Shown: positions 1 through 8,668 of the stretch, in pieces
Layout of the letters: each line of letters starts with the position of its first letter
How positions within the stretch are numbered: the first letter of the stretch is position 1
Assembly: GCA_964470965.1 (NCBI GenBank)
Contig: CAYYIS010000028.1
Location: 1 to 64,000 of the forward strand
Origin: CAYYIS01 sp964470965
GTDB lineage: Bacteria; JAAXHH01; JABIQT01
Length of the DNA: 64,000 nt
Reading direction: 5' to 3'
Notes under the pieces: model-generated
Told to the model about the DNA's origin: nothing
Databases searched by the model: none
What the model saw: only the letters and a program-made list of their open reading frames with translations
Position numbers and translations under genes: made by a program

Positions 1-105
1 TTCGGACAACTCATCGCCGGCATGGCTTCTGCAGCAGGGGTACTCCCGGTCTGGAAAGGCATAGCCCTGGCCATGGCATACGGTTCCATCGTTATATGGC
101 CTTAA
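1..105 (+). CDS. C-terminal end of an unknown membrane protein (partial)
   Basis: Frame 1 is open from the window edge to TAA at 103-105, giving 34 residues. They are strongly hydrophobic and rich in Gly/Ala, and end in a Ile-Val-Ile-Trp-Pro tail, which looks like a last membrane helix. Too little is present to name a family. It lies 150 bp before feoB on the same strand. It does not look like FeoA, which is a small soluble SH3-like protein, so a FeoA partner for the next gene is not visible here. Confidence 0.5.
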   Translation, partial: FGQLIAGMASAAGVLPVWKGIALAMAYGSIVIWP

Positions 106-258
106 CGAAGAGGAATATTTAAACGAATTAGGTTTCGTATACATGCGTTGGATGTATTTTAAAGCGTGACATTTTACTTGACAGGCTGTTCTTAACTACC
201 TGCTTTAACAGAGTGGCAAATACAGCTTAAACTTAAAAAAAACTAGAGAATCGGAACC

Positions 259-2424
259 ATGTTACAAACACCAAAATTGCCGGATTCTCCCGTTGCTCCC
301 TCCAGACCGACTAATGTGGCTCTGATCGGAAATCCGAATACAGGCAAAACATTGATTTTCAACCGCCTGACAGGGTTGCGTCAGAAAGTTGGCAACTATC
401 CGGGTGTAACAGTCGAGAGAAAGACAGGGACGATGGCGGCGGCGCCAGGGGAGTCTATACTCCTGCACGACCTGCCGGGCCTGTACAGTCTCAATCCCAT
501 ATCAATAGACGAGAAAATCGCCCTGGATGTACTGGTCGGGGAAAACGAAGAGGACGACGACATCAGGTTGATCGTGGTGGTCGCAGACGCTGCTAACCTC
601 AGCCGGAATCTTTACCTAGTCACGCAGGTGATCGACCTCGATATTCCGGTAATCGTTGCGCTCAACATGATGGACGGTGCGGAAGCTGCTGGCGTGCACA
701 TCGATGCAGAAGCGCTTTCCGCGCGGCTTTCGGTTCCTGTGATTCCGGTGATAGCCACTAAAAAGATTGGGATCGACCGGCTGCGGGACAAGATTGTATC
801 AACACTGAATAGCCCAGCCTTGTCGGAGGGTAAAAGTATCCTGCAGCTTGACGAAGCCGAAGATACTGCCATCGCACCGGTTGCCGCATGGCTTAAAGAG
901 TACACTGATCTGTCGACCAGGGCCCGTTCCGCCGAGGCGTTGCGCATCGTCTCAAGCGATCTTGTCACCGATACCTGGCGAGAGATCGACAGGCCGGCAG
1001 AATGCATCGACCAACTCAAAGCAGCCGTACGAGACGCCCGGGCAAATCTGGACAATCACCAGATTCCGTGGCGTATGCTGGAGGCCACACTCCGGTATCA
1101 ACACATTGACGACATCTGCGCGGGGACGGTCCAGGAAGCGCATCCCCTGAAGCACAGCATCAGCGTCCATCTCGATCGCGTTCTCACACACAGGATCGCC
1201 GGCCCCCTTGTCGTTTTCATTCTGTTCGCGCTCATTTTTCAGACCATATTTTCCTGGGCGGAAATGCCCATGGATATGATCGAAAGCAGTATCTCCGACC
1301 TTGGGGCTTCGATCGCTACTACCATGCCGGAGGGCATGCTGCGCAGCCTGATCGTCGATGGGATCTTAGCTGGCGTGGGTGCGGTGCTGGTGTTTCTGCC
1401 GCAAATTCTGTTCCTATTCTTTTTTCTGGCACTTCTGGAAGATACCGGATACATGGCCCGGGTGGCGTTTTTAATGGATCGGCTCATGAATAGCCTGGGG
1501 CTGTCAGGCCGCTCGGTGATTCCGTTGCTGTCCTCCTTTGCCTGCGCCATACCGGGAGTCATGGCCACCCGAACCATCTCTAGCGCCAGCGACCGTTTGA
1601 TTACCATCATGATCGCTCCACTGATGAGCTGCAACGCCAGGCTACCGGTATACATTCTTATGATCGGAGCGTTCATCCCGGATACGCCGGTCCTGGGGAT
1701 TTTTTCGTTGCCTGGTGTTACGCTGCTGTCCATGTATCTGATGGGAATCATCATCGCAATCGGCGCGGCACTCGTGTTCAAGAAACTTATGTCGCAATCA
1801 TCGGAGCCCAGCTCTTTCATTATGGAGCTACCGCCCTACCGACGACCGTCGCTTCGGTGGGTAATGATGCAGATGTACGAACGAGCCAAGGTTTTCATAA
1901 CCGACGCCGGACAGATCATTCTGGCAATCTCTATCGTCCTCTGGTTTCTGGCTTCTTATCCTCAACCGGAGGACTATGACACACTCACGCCACGGGACAG
2001 GATCTCACAAAGCTATGCGGGCCGGCTCGGCCATGCCATCGAACCGGCCATCGAGCCACTGGGCTTCGACTGGAAGCTAGGTATAGGCTTGATTACCTCT
2101 TTTGCCGCCCGCGAGGTGCTGGTCAGTACCCTGGCCACGATCTACAACGTTGAAGAAGCGGACGAAACCTCGGTGGACCTGCGTACGGCCCTGCAGAACG
2201 AAACAGACCCTGAAACCGGTGAACGAGTGTATACAGCCCTGGTTGCGGTATCGTTGATGGTGTTTTTCGTTCTGGCCTGTCAGTGCATGGCCACCGTAGC
2301 CATCGTCAAAAGGGAAACGAACAGCTGGCGCTGGCCCATCGTGATGTTTGCATATATGACCGGACTGGCATACGTGGGTTCTCTGGTGGTATATCAGACC
2401 GGACTCTTTTTAGGTTTGGGGTAG
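259..2424 (+). CDS. feoB: Ferrous iron transport protein B (FeoB)
   Basis: Inner-membrane Fe(II) uptake GTPase of 721 aa, within the usual FeoB size. The cytoplasmic G domain is N-terminal: G1 motif GNPNTGKT at residues 24-31, G3 DLPG at 71-74, and an NMMD motif near 135 in the NKxD position. A helical GDI-like linker follows. From about residue 310 the protein is membrane-embedded, with two Gate-like stretches and a CQCMATVA segment near the C-terminus typical of FeoB. No Fur box was recognised in the upstream 150 bp. The next gene, 4 bp away, encodes a small Cys-rich membrane protein of the kind found beside feoB, so the two are probably cotranscribed. The ATG at 259 was chosen because the protein then begins about 20 residues before the G1 strand, as is normal. 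Confidence 0.96.
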   Translation: MLQTPKLPDSPVAPSRPTNVALIGNPNTGKTLIFNRLTGLRQKVGNYPGVTVERKTGTMAAAPGESILLHDLPGLYSLNPISIDEKIALDVLVGENEEDDDIRLIVVVADAANLSRNLYLVTQVIDLDIPVIVALNMMDGAEAAGVHIDAEALSARLSVPVIPVIATKKIGIDRLRDKIVSTLNSPALSEGKSILQLDEAEDTAIAPVAAWLKEYTDLSTRARSAEALRIVSSDLVTDTWREIDRPAECIDQLKAAVRDARANLDNHQIPWRMLEATLRYQHIDDICAGTVQEAHPLKHSISVHLDRVLTHRIAGPLVVFILFALIFQTIFSWAEMPMDMIESSISDLGASIATTMPEGMLRSLIVDGILAGVGAVLVFLPQILFLFFFLALLEDTGYMARVAFLMDRLMNSLGLSGRSVIPLLSSFACAIPGVMATRTISSASDRLITIMIAPLMSCNARLPVYILMIGAFIPDTPVLGIFSLPGVTLLSMYLMGIIIAIGAALVFKKLMSQSSEPSSFIMELPPYRRPSLRWVMMQMYERAKVFITDAGQIILAISIVLWFLASYPQPEDYDTLTPRDRISQSYAGRLGHAIEPAIEPLGFDWKLGIGLITSFAAREVLVSTLATIYNVEEADETSVDLRTALQNETDPETGERVYTALVAVSLMVFFVLACQCMATVAIVKRETNSWRWPIVMFAYMTGLAYVGSLVVYQTGLFLGLG

Positions 2425-2428
2425 CATT

Positions 2429-2626
2429 GTGGGTATTCAGGATCTTTTCACATATCTCATAGTGGGGACTGCAGCGTTTTTCGTAGCCAGGTCCTTCGTG
2501 CGACAGTTCACCGCGAAGGACGGAGCAGGATGCACGAAATGTTCGCAGTGCGGACCGGAGAAAAGTACTGGGGAGACAGAAGCACTGATAGCGATAGAAC
2601 AGAACGATTTGACAAAGTCAGAATAG
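2429..2626 (+). CDS. FeoB-associated Cys-rich membrane protein
   Basis: Small protein of 65 aa starting at GTG 2429, four bases after the feoB stop. Residues about 6-24 form one transmembrane helix, followed by basic residues and a C-x2-C-x2-C cluster (Cys35, Cys38, Cys41), then an acidic tail. This layout matches the FeoB-associated Cys-rich membrane proteins. In those, a short helix is followed by a cysteine cluster thought to handle iron or sense redox state. The function of the family is not firmly known; the role in Fe(II) uptake is inferred from position and layout. Confidence 0.8.
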   Translation: MGIQDLFTYLIVGTAAFFVARSFVRQFTAKDGAGCTKCSQCGPEKSTGETEALIAIEQNDLTKSE

Positions 2627-2642
2627 AAAGAGCGGGACCTGC

Positions 2643-3209
2643 ATGTCAATAGTGCAAACCATACGCAACCGGCGCAGCATCTACAACTTCAAACCGGAAC
2701 GGGTGCCCAATGAGACCATCGCCGAGATCCTGGAGTGTGCAGTCTGGGCACCGAACCATAAAATCACGGAACCGTGGCGGTTTCTGGTAGTGAACGGCGC
2801 CACAAAAAAAAAGCTGGCGGACGTGTACCGCAAGGTACAGATGAAAAAAGTAAATTCCGTCGATCCCACGGTGCTGGAAGCTGCCAGCCGAAAGGGTTTT
2901 GAAAAGCTGATGTCCAAGCCCAATATTATCGGCGTGGTGTGTAAAAAAGACCATGACGATTTTCGAGCCAAAGAGGACTACGCTTCGACCTGCTGCGCCA
3001 TACACAATATCTCGCTGGCTGCTTGGGAGAAGGGCATCGGCTTGCAGTGGAGCACCAGCGCCCTGACTTGGCATCCCGAGGCACTGGAGCTGCTCCGTGT
3101 AGATCCTGAGGCGGAAGAAGTCATCGGTTTTCTGTATGCGGGGTATCCGGCCGAAGTGAGAGATCAGAAGAGGATTCCAGCGGCCGAGCTTACGACGTGG
3201 TTTGAATAA
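2643..3209 (+). CDS. Nitroreductase family protein
   Basis: FMN-dependent NAD(P)H oxidoreductase-like protein of 188 aa. The N-terminus has the family hallmark of an R-R-S-x-x-x-F box (RNRRSIYNF, residues 8-16) that binds the FMN phosphate. It is followed by the AVWAPNH segment and the 'EPWRFLVV' strand. The mid-region CCAIHNISLAAWEKGIGLQW corresponds to the helix at the dimer and flavin interface. The gene lies 16 bp after the FeoB companion on the same strand and probably shares its transcript. The natural substrate cannot be read from the sequence; members reduce nitro groups, quinones or flavins. Confidence 0.88.
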   Translation: MSIVQTIRNRRSIYNFKPERVPNETIAEILECAVWAPNHKITEPWRFLVVNGATKKKLADVYRKVQMKKVNSVDPTVLEAASRKGFEKLMSKPNIIGVVCKKDHDDFRAKEDYASTCCAIHNISLAAWEKGIGLQWSTSALTWHPEALELLRVDPEAEEVIGFLYAGYPAEVRDQKRIPAAELTTWFE

Positions 3210-3387
3210 AACCGTTTTCCAGGCCAGAACTATGGCCGTGCCAGAACACCCTTGCCAGGATTCAATCCACCGAGACGCCCGGACTTCGGCAAATCCAATT
3301 CGCCTGTCCCTCTGTTATCTACTGACTTCGTGGGAGACATGGATCTGATACGAATGAACCGGCCGATTGTGTTGCGCGTAGGCCGGC

Positions 3388-4146
3388 TCATACATCACAC
3401 ACCGAAAAAGCCGCTTCCATAGCCGCGATTGAATTTCCCTTTGGAATAAACTCATGGCCCACATAGGCCGTGTAACCGGTTTCTGAGATGGCCCGCATAA
3501 CAGCGGGGTAGTGGATCTCCTGAACCTCATCCAGGTCGTTACGGCCCGGGTTGCCAGCGGTGTGGAAATGGCCTATATGACCGACGTTTTCGCGGATGGT
3601 GCGGATCATGTCACCTTCCATGATCTGCATGTGGTAGATATCGTACAGCAGCTTGACATGCGAGGAATTGACCAATTCGCATACCTCAACACCCCACGGT
3701 GTGTAATCGCACTGATAGTCCGGATGATCCACTTTACTGTTGAGCAATTCCATGCAGAGCGTAACACCCTTTTCCTCGGCCGCCTTCGCCACACGCAGAT
3801 GGCCTTCGGCGGTGTTGTCCCGGCCTTCTGCGTCCGACTTGCCTTCCCGGTTTCCGGAAAACGTGATCAATGCGGGGATGTTGTATTCCTCCGCCAGTTC
3901 GATGTTGGCCAGCAGTTCGTCTTCGATCCGGGCGTGATTCTCCCGTTTGTTCAGTCCATCCGGCAACGATGAATGGCCGATAATGATGGCGATCTCCAGA
4001 CCATTGTCCTTCACCATATCCCAGTATTTCCGGTCGAGCATTTCCACGGATTTGTACCCTATCCGCGCTGCCGCTGTAATCACCTCTTCAGGCGAAACAC
4101 CGCCACGATGAAAACAACCGAAATTGATGGATTGATTGATGCCCAT
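3388..4146 (-). CDS. TIM-barrel isomerase, hydroxypyruvate isomerase-like
   Basis: Protein of 252 aa in the xylose isomerase-like TIM-barrel (AP endonuclease 2) superfamily. It resembles hydroxypyruvate isomerase in length and in its metal-site pattern: a Glu in CMELLNSK, an Asp/His pair in LLYDIYHMQI, a His in HIGHFHTAGNPGR, and a final Glu in GHEFIP. The HTAGNPGR segment is characteristic of Hyi-like proteins. It lies 27 bp downstream of a Gfo/Idh/MocA oxidoreductase on the same strand, a frequent partnership in sugar or polyol catabolism. Hydroxypyruvate isomerase itself is the best guess, but neighbouring subfamilies act on other keto-sugars. Confidence 0.78.
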   Translation of the reverse strand: MGINQSINFGCFHRGGVSPEEVITAAARIGYKSVEMLDRKYWDMVKDNGLEIAIIIGHSSLPDGLNKRENHARIEDELLANIELAEEYNIPALITFSGNREGKSDAEGRDNTAEGHLRVAKAAEEKGVTLCMELLNSKVDHPDYQCDYTPWGVEVCELVNSSHVKLLYDIYHMQIMEGDMIRTIRENVGHIGHFHTAGNPGRNDLDEVQEIHYPAVMRAISETGYTAYVGHEFIPKGNSIAAMEAAFSVCDV

Positions 4147-4173
4147 TGCATTGCTCCTGTTCTGATAAAGATT

Positions 4174-5154
4174 TTAGTTAAAGTACCCGTCCGGATAGGG
4201 ATCGGGATTTAGGAGAGGTGCCTGCCAGTCTCCAATGTCCTCGAGCGCTACCGGCGCGCCCCCGTGTTCTATATGTGACTTAAAGGCGGCGAGAAACATC
4301 TGCGTCTTTTCGTAGATGGCCTCGTACGGTTCAGGCATGATTCGGGATTCGAACATCTCCTGCATGGCCAGAAGGCCGGGCACCCAAAAGTGGCTGCCGG
4401 GATGTACGAACTGCTCGAAGGACCGCTCTCCGAACACCCTGATCCAACCCCAGGTACCTGATATCTCCTGAATGCTACCGTAAAACGTCTTGCCGTCATC
4501 CCCTCTGGGCCGGTATTCGATGGTGATTAACCCGTTGGGCGTATGCCAGTCCGGCGTCTGATAGGCCATGCTCCTGACCCCGCCTCCGATACAGGCATGT
4601 GCAAACAGGACTCCGTGTACGCCATGGGTGGCGTAATCCGAATTCGAATTGGCGGAGGAAAACCCCCTTATGGGCCCAATCTCGGCTATCTCTCTTTTAA
4701 TGTGCTTGACCTCCGGCGCATATTCGAAGGAGGACCCGGACATGATGGGTGCCTCGTGTTTTTCTGCCAGGGCGACCATCTCCCGAGCGTCGGCCAGGTT
4801 CAGAGCAAACGGCCGATTGATGAATATGGGAACCCCTGCTTCCAGGTAAGGCCTGGCCAGTTCCTTGAAATGCAGACAGGAATCGAAATCAGACAGGATG
4901 ACACCGTCCACCTTACCTGCCATCTCCCAGTAATCATCGACCACCTCCACACCTGCATGGTCACGGGCGAAACGTTCCGACTCCTGCCGGTTTATATCCC
5001 ACACATGGGTCATTGCCATACCAGTCATGCGAGTGTTGCAAGTCTCAAATCTGTTTTTTGATTCCGGGTCTATTATGGGGCCCCATATCCCGCTGATATG
5101 GTCGTAACGTGCACAGGTGAGAACACCGACGCGAATAAGTGATGAAACGGACAC
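4174..5154 (-). CDS. Gfo/Idh/MocA family oxidoreductase
   Basis: Protein of 326 aa with an N-terminal Rossmann domain and a C-terminal alpha/beta substrate domain. The central FINRPFALN segment takes the place of the family's 'EKP' lysine motif, so the usual catalytic Lys appears replaced (N-R-P). The nucleotide-binding loop is also atypical (GVLTCARYDHISG instead of GxGxxG). These departures suggest a divergent member or one with altered cofactor use. It is read first in a two-gene minus-strand operon with the hydroxypyruvate isomerase-like gene. No substrate can be assigned. Confidence 0.75.
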   Translation of the reverse strand: MSVSSLIRVGVLTCARYDHISGIWGPIIDPESKNRFETCNTRMTGMAMTHVWDINRQESERFARDHAGVEVVDDYWEMAGKVDGVILSDFDSCLHFKELARPYLEAGVPIFINRPFALNLADAREMVALAEKHEAPIMSGSSFEYAPEVKHIKREIAEIGPIRGFSSANSNSDYATHGVHGVLFAHACIGGGVRSMAYQTPDWHTPNGLITIEYRPRGDDGKTFYGSIQEISGTWGWIRVFGERSFEQFVHPGSHFWVPGLLAMQEMFESRIMPEPYEAIYEKTQMFLAAFKSHIEHGGAPVALEDIGDWQAPLLNPDPYPDGYFN

Positions 5155-5246
5155 AACGGCTCCTTTTACTTTAGATGATTAAAATACAGATCGCAGGTCT
5201 ATCTATAGTCAAGGTCCTCTAACAGGCTGTTTGTGATGAAATTAAA

Positions 5247-5276
5247 TTGATAGTATATGGAATAGTCCTGTATAAT
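5247..5276 (+). promoter_or_regulatory. Sigma-70-like promoter for the exported aminotransferase
   Basis: TTGATA at 5247-5252 and a perfect TATAAT at 5271-5276 are separated by 18 bp, about 70 bp before the gene at 5356. The surrounding DNA is A+T-rich compared with the flanking genes. This is read from sequence only. Confidence 0.6.
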
Positions 5277-5355
5277 ATAGGAAGTTCTATAGTAATAGCG
5301 AGATTAAATATACGATTATCAAACAGATGTATCTCTGTCAAATCAGGAGGTTGTA

Positions 5356-6576
5356 ATGAAGAAGCAGACGCAATGGCTGAAACGTTCAGTCCTCGTCGGA
5401 GTCGCCCTGGTCATGGGTTCGCAACTGGCGTTGGCGCAGTCGATGACGGTCAAGGATATTGACAGTGCGGGATTACCACCCGGCATGGTTCGCATGTCTT
5501 CCAACGAGAATCCTATGGGGCCATCTTCCAAGGCGGTCGAGGCGGTGATGAAGTACATCCAAAATTCCAACCGGTACAGCTGGTACGAACTGGATGAAAA
5601 AGGGAATCCAAAGAGCCTTAATCCCGGCACGCTTCTGGCGAAAGCACTGGCAAAGGTGGACGGGGTGGCATTGCCGATAGACTTCAATCCCCGGAGCGAT
5701 GAAACACCGTATTTTTTCGCGGCCGGTTCCGGGCGTATTCTGAAATTGCTGTCTATTGCCTATTTGAGCCGGGGTGATGGAGAGGTCATTGAGGCTGAAG
5801 TAGCCTACGGCGACATCTCGGAAGAAGCCGAGGAGCTTAACCAACGAGGCATCCCGACCAGCGTCATCCGCGTGCCCATGACCCATGACTACCGGCACGA
5901 CCTGGACGCCATGCTGAAAGCCATCACACCGAAAACCTCGCTGGTCGTCATTACCAATCCCAACAATCCGACCGGCACGCTGCTCACCTACAAAGAACTG
6001 GCCAACTTCGTAAACGCAGCACCAAAGCATGTTGTGATCGTGATTGACGAGGCATACATTCATTTCGTTGACGATCCAGACTATCGGAAATATTCGGCCA
6101 TCCCGCTGGCCCTGACCAACGATAATGTGATCGTCGTACGGACGTTCTCGAAGGTATACGGCATCCGCGGGATCCTGCTGGGCTATTCGGTAGCAAGCCC
6201 CAAAATCAACGAGCGGATGTCCATCTTCAACACCGGGCGCGCCAGCGCGCTCGCGCAGATTGCCGGCGCAGCAGCTGTGGAGGACCAGGCACATTTCCAG
6301 AAAAGCAGGCAGGCGGTGCACGACTCCAAAAAGCTCATGTACGAGGCGTTCGACGAATTGGACTTGGAATATATCCCCAGCCAGAGCAGCTTCGTTCTGG
6401 TAAACGTAGGCCGTGATTCTCAGAACGTCCGCAATGAAATGTGGAAACGGCGCGTAAGCATCTCTACCCGAGGCAGCCAGCATATGGAAGGCTGGATCCG
6501 CATATCTGCCGGCACCAGGGATGAGACCGAGGTGTTCCTCTCTACACTGAAAACTGTGTTGACCAAGGTCTTGTAG
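5356..6576 (+). CDS. Exported HisC-like PLP aminotransferase (Sec signal)
   Basis: Class I/II fold aminotransferase of 406 aa, most like histidinol-phosphate aminotransferase. All main PLP-site features are present: NPNNPTG (201-207), the DEAY motif (Asp231, Tyr234), the Schiff-base lysine in RTFSKVYG (Lys266), and a C-terminal Arg in WIRIS for the substrate carboxylate. Unlike HisC it begins with a clear Sec signal peptide: KK near the start, a hydrophobic core at about 11-22, and an ALA|QS cleavage site after residue 27. The ATG at 5356 follows AGGAGG by 6 bp. It is one of three paralogues in 6 kb. A secreted M24 peptidase is nearby, suggesting an envelope amino-acid or peptide pathway. No histidine biosynthesis genes are near, so a true HisC role is unlikely. 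How PLP reaches a Sec-exported apoenzyme is an open question. Confidence 0.85.
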   Translation: MKKQTQWLKRSVLVGVALVMGSQLALAQSMTVKDIDSAGLPPGMVRMSSNENPMGPSSKAVEAVMKYIQNSNRYSWYELDEKGNPKSLNPGTLLAKALAKVDGVALPIDFNPRSDETPYFFAAGSGRILKLLSIAYLSRGDGEVIEAEVAYGDISEEAEELNQRGIPTSVIRVPMTHDYRHDLDAMLKAITPKTSLVVITNPNNPTGTLLTYKELANFVNAAPKHVVIVIDEAYIHFVDDPDYRKYSAIPLALTNDNVIVVRTFSKVYGIRGILLGYSVASPKINERMSIFNTGRASALAQIAGAAAVEDQAHFQKSRQAVHDSKKLMYEAFDELDLEYIPSQSSFVLVNVGRDSQNVRNEMWKRRVSISTRGSQHMEGWIRISAGTRDETEVFLSTLKTVLTKVL

Positions 6577-6936
6577 ATCCCCAAGGTGCAGGATCGCTGT
6601 AGACCGCCCCTACATCCTGTACACGTCTAATTTTAGGGACAGCGGACCCCAAACATCAGGTTCCACTGTTTCACGTCCTATATCTTATAGCAACGGGGAT
6701 GTATAAGTATAAAAGGTCCGAGTATTTTCTGGACTTGCTTCCAGGAGGGATTGTAATAGTTTACACACTGACGGCCTTAGGCTACAACTTTGTTACGGGC
6801 GATGCTTTTTTTTCAAGGATTTTCGTTTCGCCGCACTGCTCTCAACGCGATAGAAGTGTGGAAGAGGACACGTAATTCGGAATGCCAGATCAACCCACCG
6901 ATGCCGGGGTCTGAACTAAGCGTATCTCCTGAAAAC

Positions 6937-8094
6937 ATGAAAATTCCAAAATACAGTTTTCGGTCTATGCTCAAGCACATCCACAGTGTGGGCCTGCCAC
7001 CTGGCCTGCTCCGCATGATGGACAATGAAAATCCTCTCGGTCCCTCCCCCCACGCACTTGAGGCAATCGCCAACTACATGCGGTCCCTCAACCGATATGA
7101 ATGGTTCGAGCGAGAGGAAAACGGTGACCTTACGCACCTGAAGCCAGCGGAGATGGTGATCCGGGCACTGGCGCAGGAAAACAGGATACCACTGCCGCAA
7201 CCGTTCGACTTGAATGCGCCCCATCCCATCTTTCTGGCACCCGGCGTGGACCAGATCCTGAAGCTGCTGGCTGTCGCCTACCTGACGCCGGGTAACCGTG
7301 AACTGGTGGAGGCGGAAGTCACCTACGGTGAAATTTCGGAGAAAGCTCAGGATATTAACGACGCCGGGATCCCTACCCGTGTTATACGCGTGCCCATGAC
7401 TACCGACCACAAGCATGACCTGGACGCCATGCTGAATGCCATCACGCCCAGAACCTATTTGGCCGTCATCACCAACCCTAACAATCCCACGGGTACGCTG
7501 CTCTCATATGAGGCCATAGAACGATTTGTGGATGCGGTACCGGATCATGTGATTGTGGTCGTGGATGAAGCCTACTATCATTTTATCAAAGAACCGAACT
7601 ATCAGTCCGCCATAGCGCTTGCGACTACGCGGGACAACGTGATCGTGGTGCGAACATTCGCGAAGGTATACGGCATCCGCGGTGTAATGGTGGGTTATGC
7701 GGTCACCAGTCAGGCCATCAAGCAAAATCTGATGCTGTACAACAGCGGACGAATCAGTCCGCTCGCCCTGATGGCCGCCCTCGCCGCCCTCGGTGACCAT
7801 GAGCATGTGCGCCGCAGCCGCGAAACCGTGATTGCCTCCAGAGAATACCTGTTCCAAACGTTCGAGGAGATGGGACTGGAATACACGCCCAGTGAAACCA
7901 ACTTCGTACAGTTCAACGTGAAACGGGACACGGAGGCGGTAAGGGAAGCCCTGTTAAATTGCTGCATCGCAATCTCTCCGCGCGGCAGCCATGTGATGAA
8001 GGGCTGGCTTCGGGTATCGGTAGGCACCATGGAGGAGACCGAAACTTTTATCAGAACATTGCGCGAGGTGCTGAAGACTGTTCCGGAGCATTGA
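6937..8094 (+). CDS. HisC-like PLP aminotransferase, paralogue without signal peptide
   Basis: Paralogue of the preceding gene with the same catalytic set: NPNNPTG, VVVDEAYYHF, the lysine in RTFAKVYGIRG, and WLRVS near the end. The coding frame is open back to a TTG at 6790. ATG 6937 is chosen because homology with the paralogue begins just after it; the 49 residues upstream look unlike protein and include a run of eight T. No signal peptide is visible from any in-frame start. A strong AGGAGG at 6743-6748 sits in a context resembling that of the first paralogue, but is followed by TTGTAATAG, where the first gene has TTGTAATG. The original start and signal may therefore have been lost. It may be a cytoplasmic enzyme or an early pseudogene with an intact core. 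Confidence 0.7.
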   Translation: MKIPKYSFRSMLKHIHSVGLPPGLLRMMDNENPLGPSPHALEAIANYMRSLNRYEWFEREENGDLTHLKPAEMVIRALAQENRIPLPQPFDLNAPHPIFLAPGVDQILKLLAVAYLTPGNRELVEAEVTYGEISEKAQDINDAGIPTRVIRVPMTTDHKHDLDAMLNAITPRTYLAVITNPNNPTGTLLSYEAIERFVDAVPDHVIVVVDEAYYHFIKEPNYQSAIALATTRDNVIVVRTFAKVYGIRGVMVGYAVTSQAIKQNLMLYNSGRISPLALMAALAALGDHEHVRRSRETVIASREYLFQTFEEMGLEYTPSETNFVQFNVKRDTEAVREALLNCCIAISPRGSHVMKGWLRVSVGTMEETETFIRTLREVLKTVPEH

Positions 8095-8668
8095 TGCCCA
8101 AGGGAATATCGCTGATATAAAACCTATCCATCGGACAAACAGGAATCATTATTTTACCTGTAGACATGGACAGGGTCTTTCGTGGCAATCACTGGTTGCT
8201 GCCGGGATAATAGTGAACAGACACACAATAGACTGCAGACTGCCGGCACATAATTGGCAAAGCGACCGTGAGGGTTCAGAGACAAGATAACACTTGTTGT
8301 GGCACCGTCAATCGGTACCCGCCTCCGGGTCCGGCCCCATGGAAAAATACCGCCCAGACCGCGATCGCCTGTATTCGGTCAATTCTGGAAGTTTCCCCGG
8401 TGACCACTGCCTCCAATTTATCGGAGGAAACAGAAGAGAACATCGGCGGATGGGACCTGACACTCACAGCCCCCCCACGCTGGATGAGATATCTGCATGG
8501 GCGCTACCTGAGAAGCAAGTTTTTGTTGCATCCTTAACGACTGTCATTCCGGGCCTACTCCTGGATCTCAATCGGATCGGCAGCACGCTGTCTATCCTAT
8601 CATTATCTTATTCAGGTTTGCCCGCTGCTCCGGAAGCCGTGGCATACCTTTTTACAGGGAGAGAAAAT
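8095..8668 (+). other. Gene-free interval before the M24 peptidase
   Basis: 574 bp without a convincing gene. The peptidase frame stays open back to 8294, but that extension has no start with a ribosome-binding site and would place the signal peptide inside the protein. No clear promoter or terminator hairpin was recognised. Confidence 0.5.

Noticed and set aside
178..206. TTGACA upstream of feoB as a promoter
   Set aside because: No acceptable -10 box lies at 16-18 bp, and no Fur-box-like palindrome is present.
8294..8668. N-terminal extension of the M24 peptidase frame
   Set aside because: It would bury the signal peptide, and the upstream residues are not protein-like; ATG 8669 has a ribosome-binding site.
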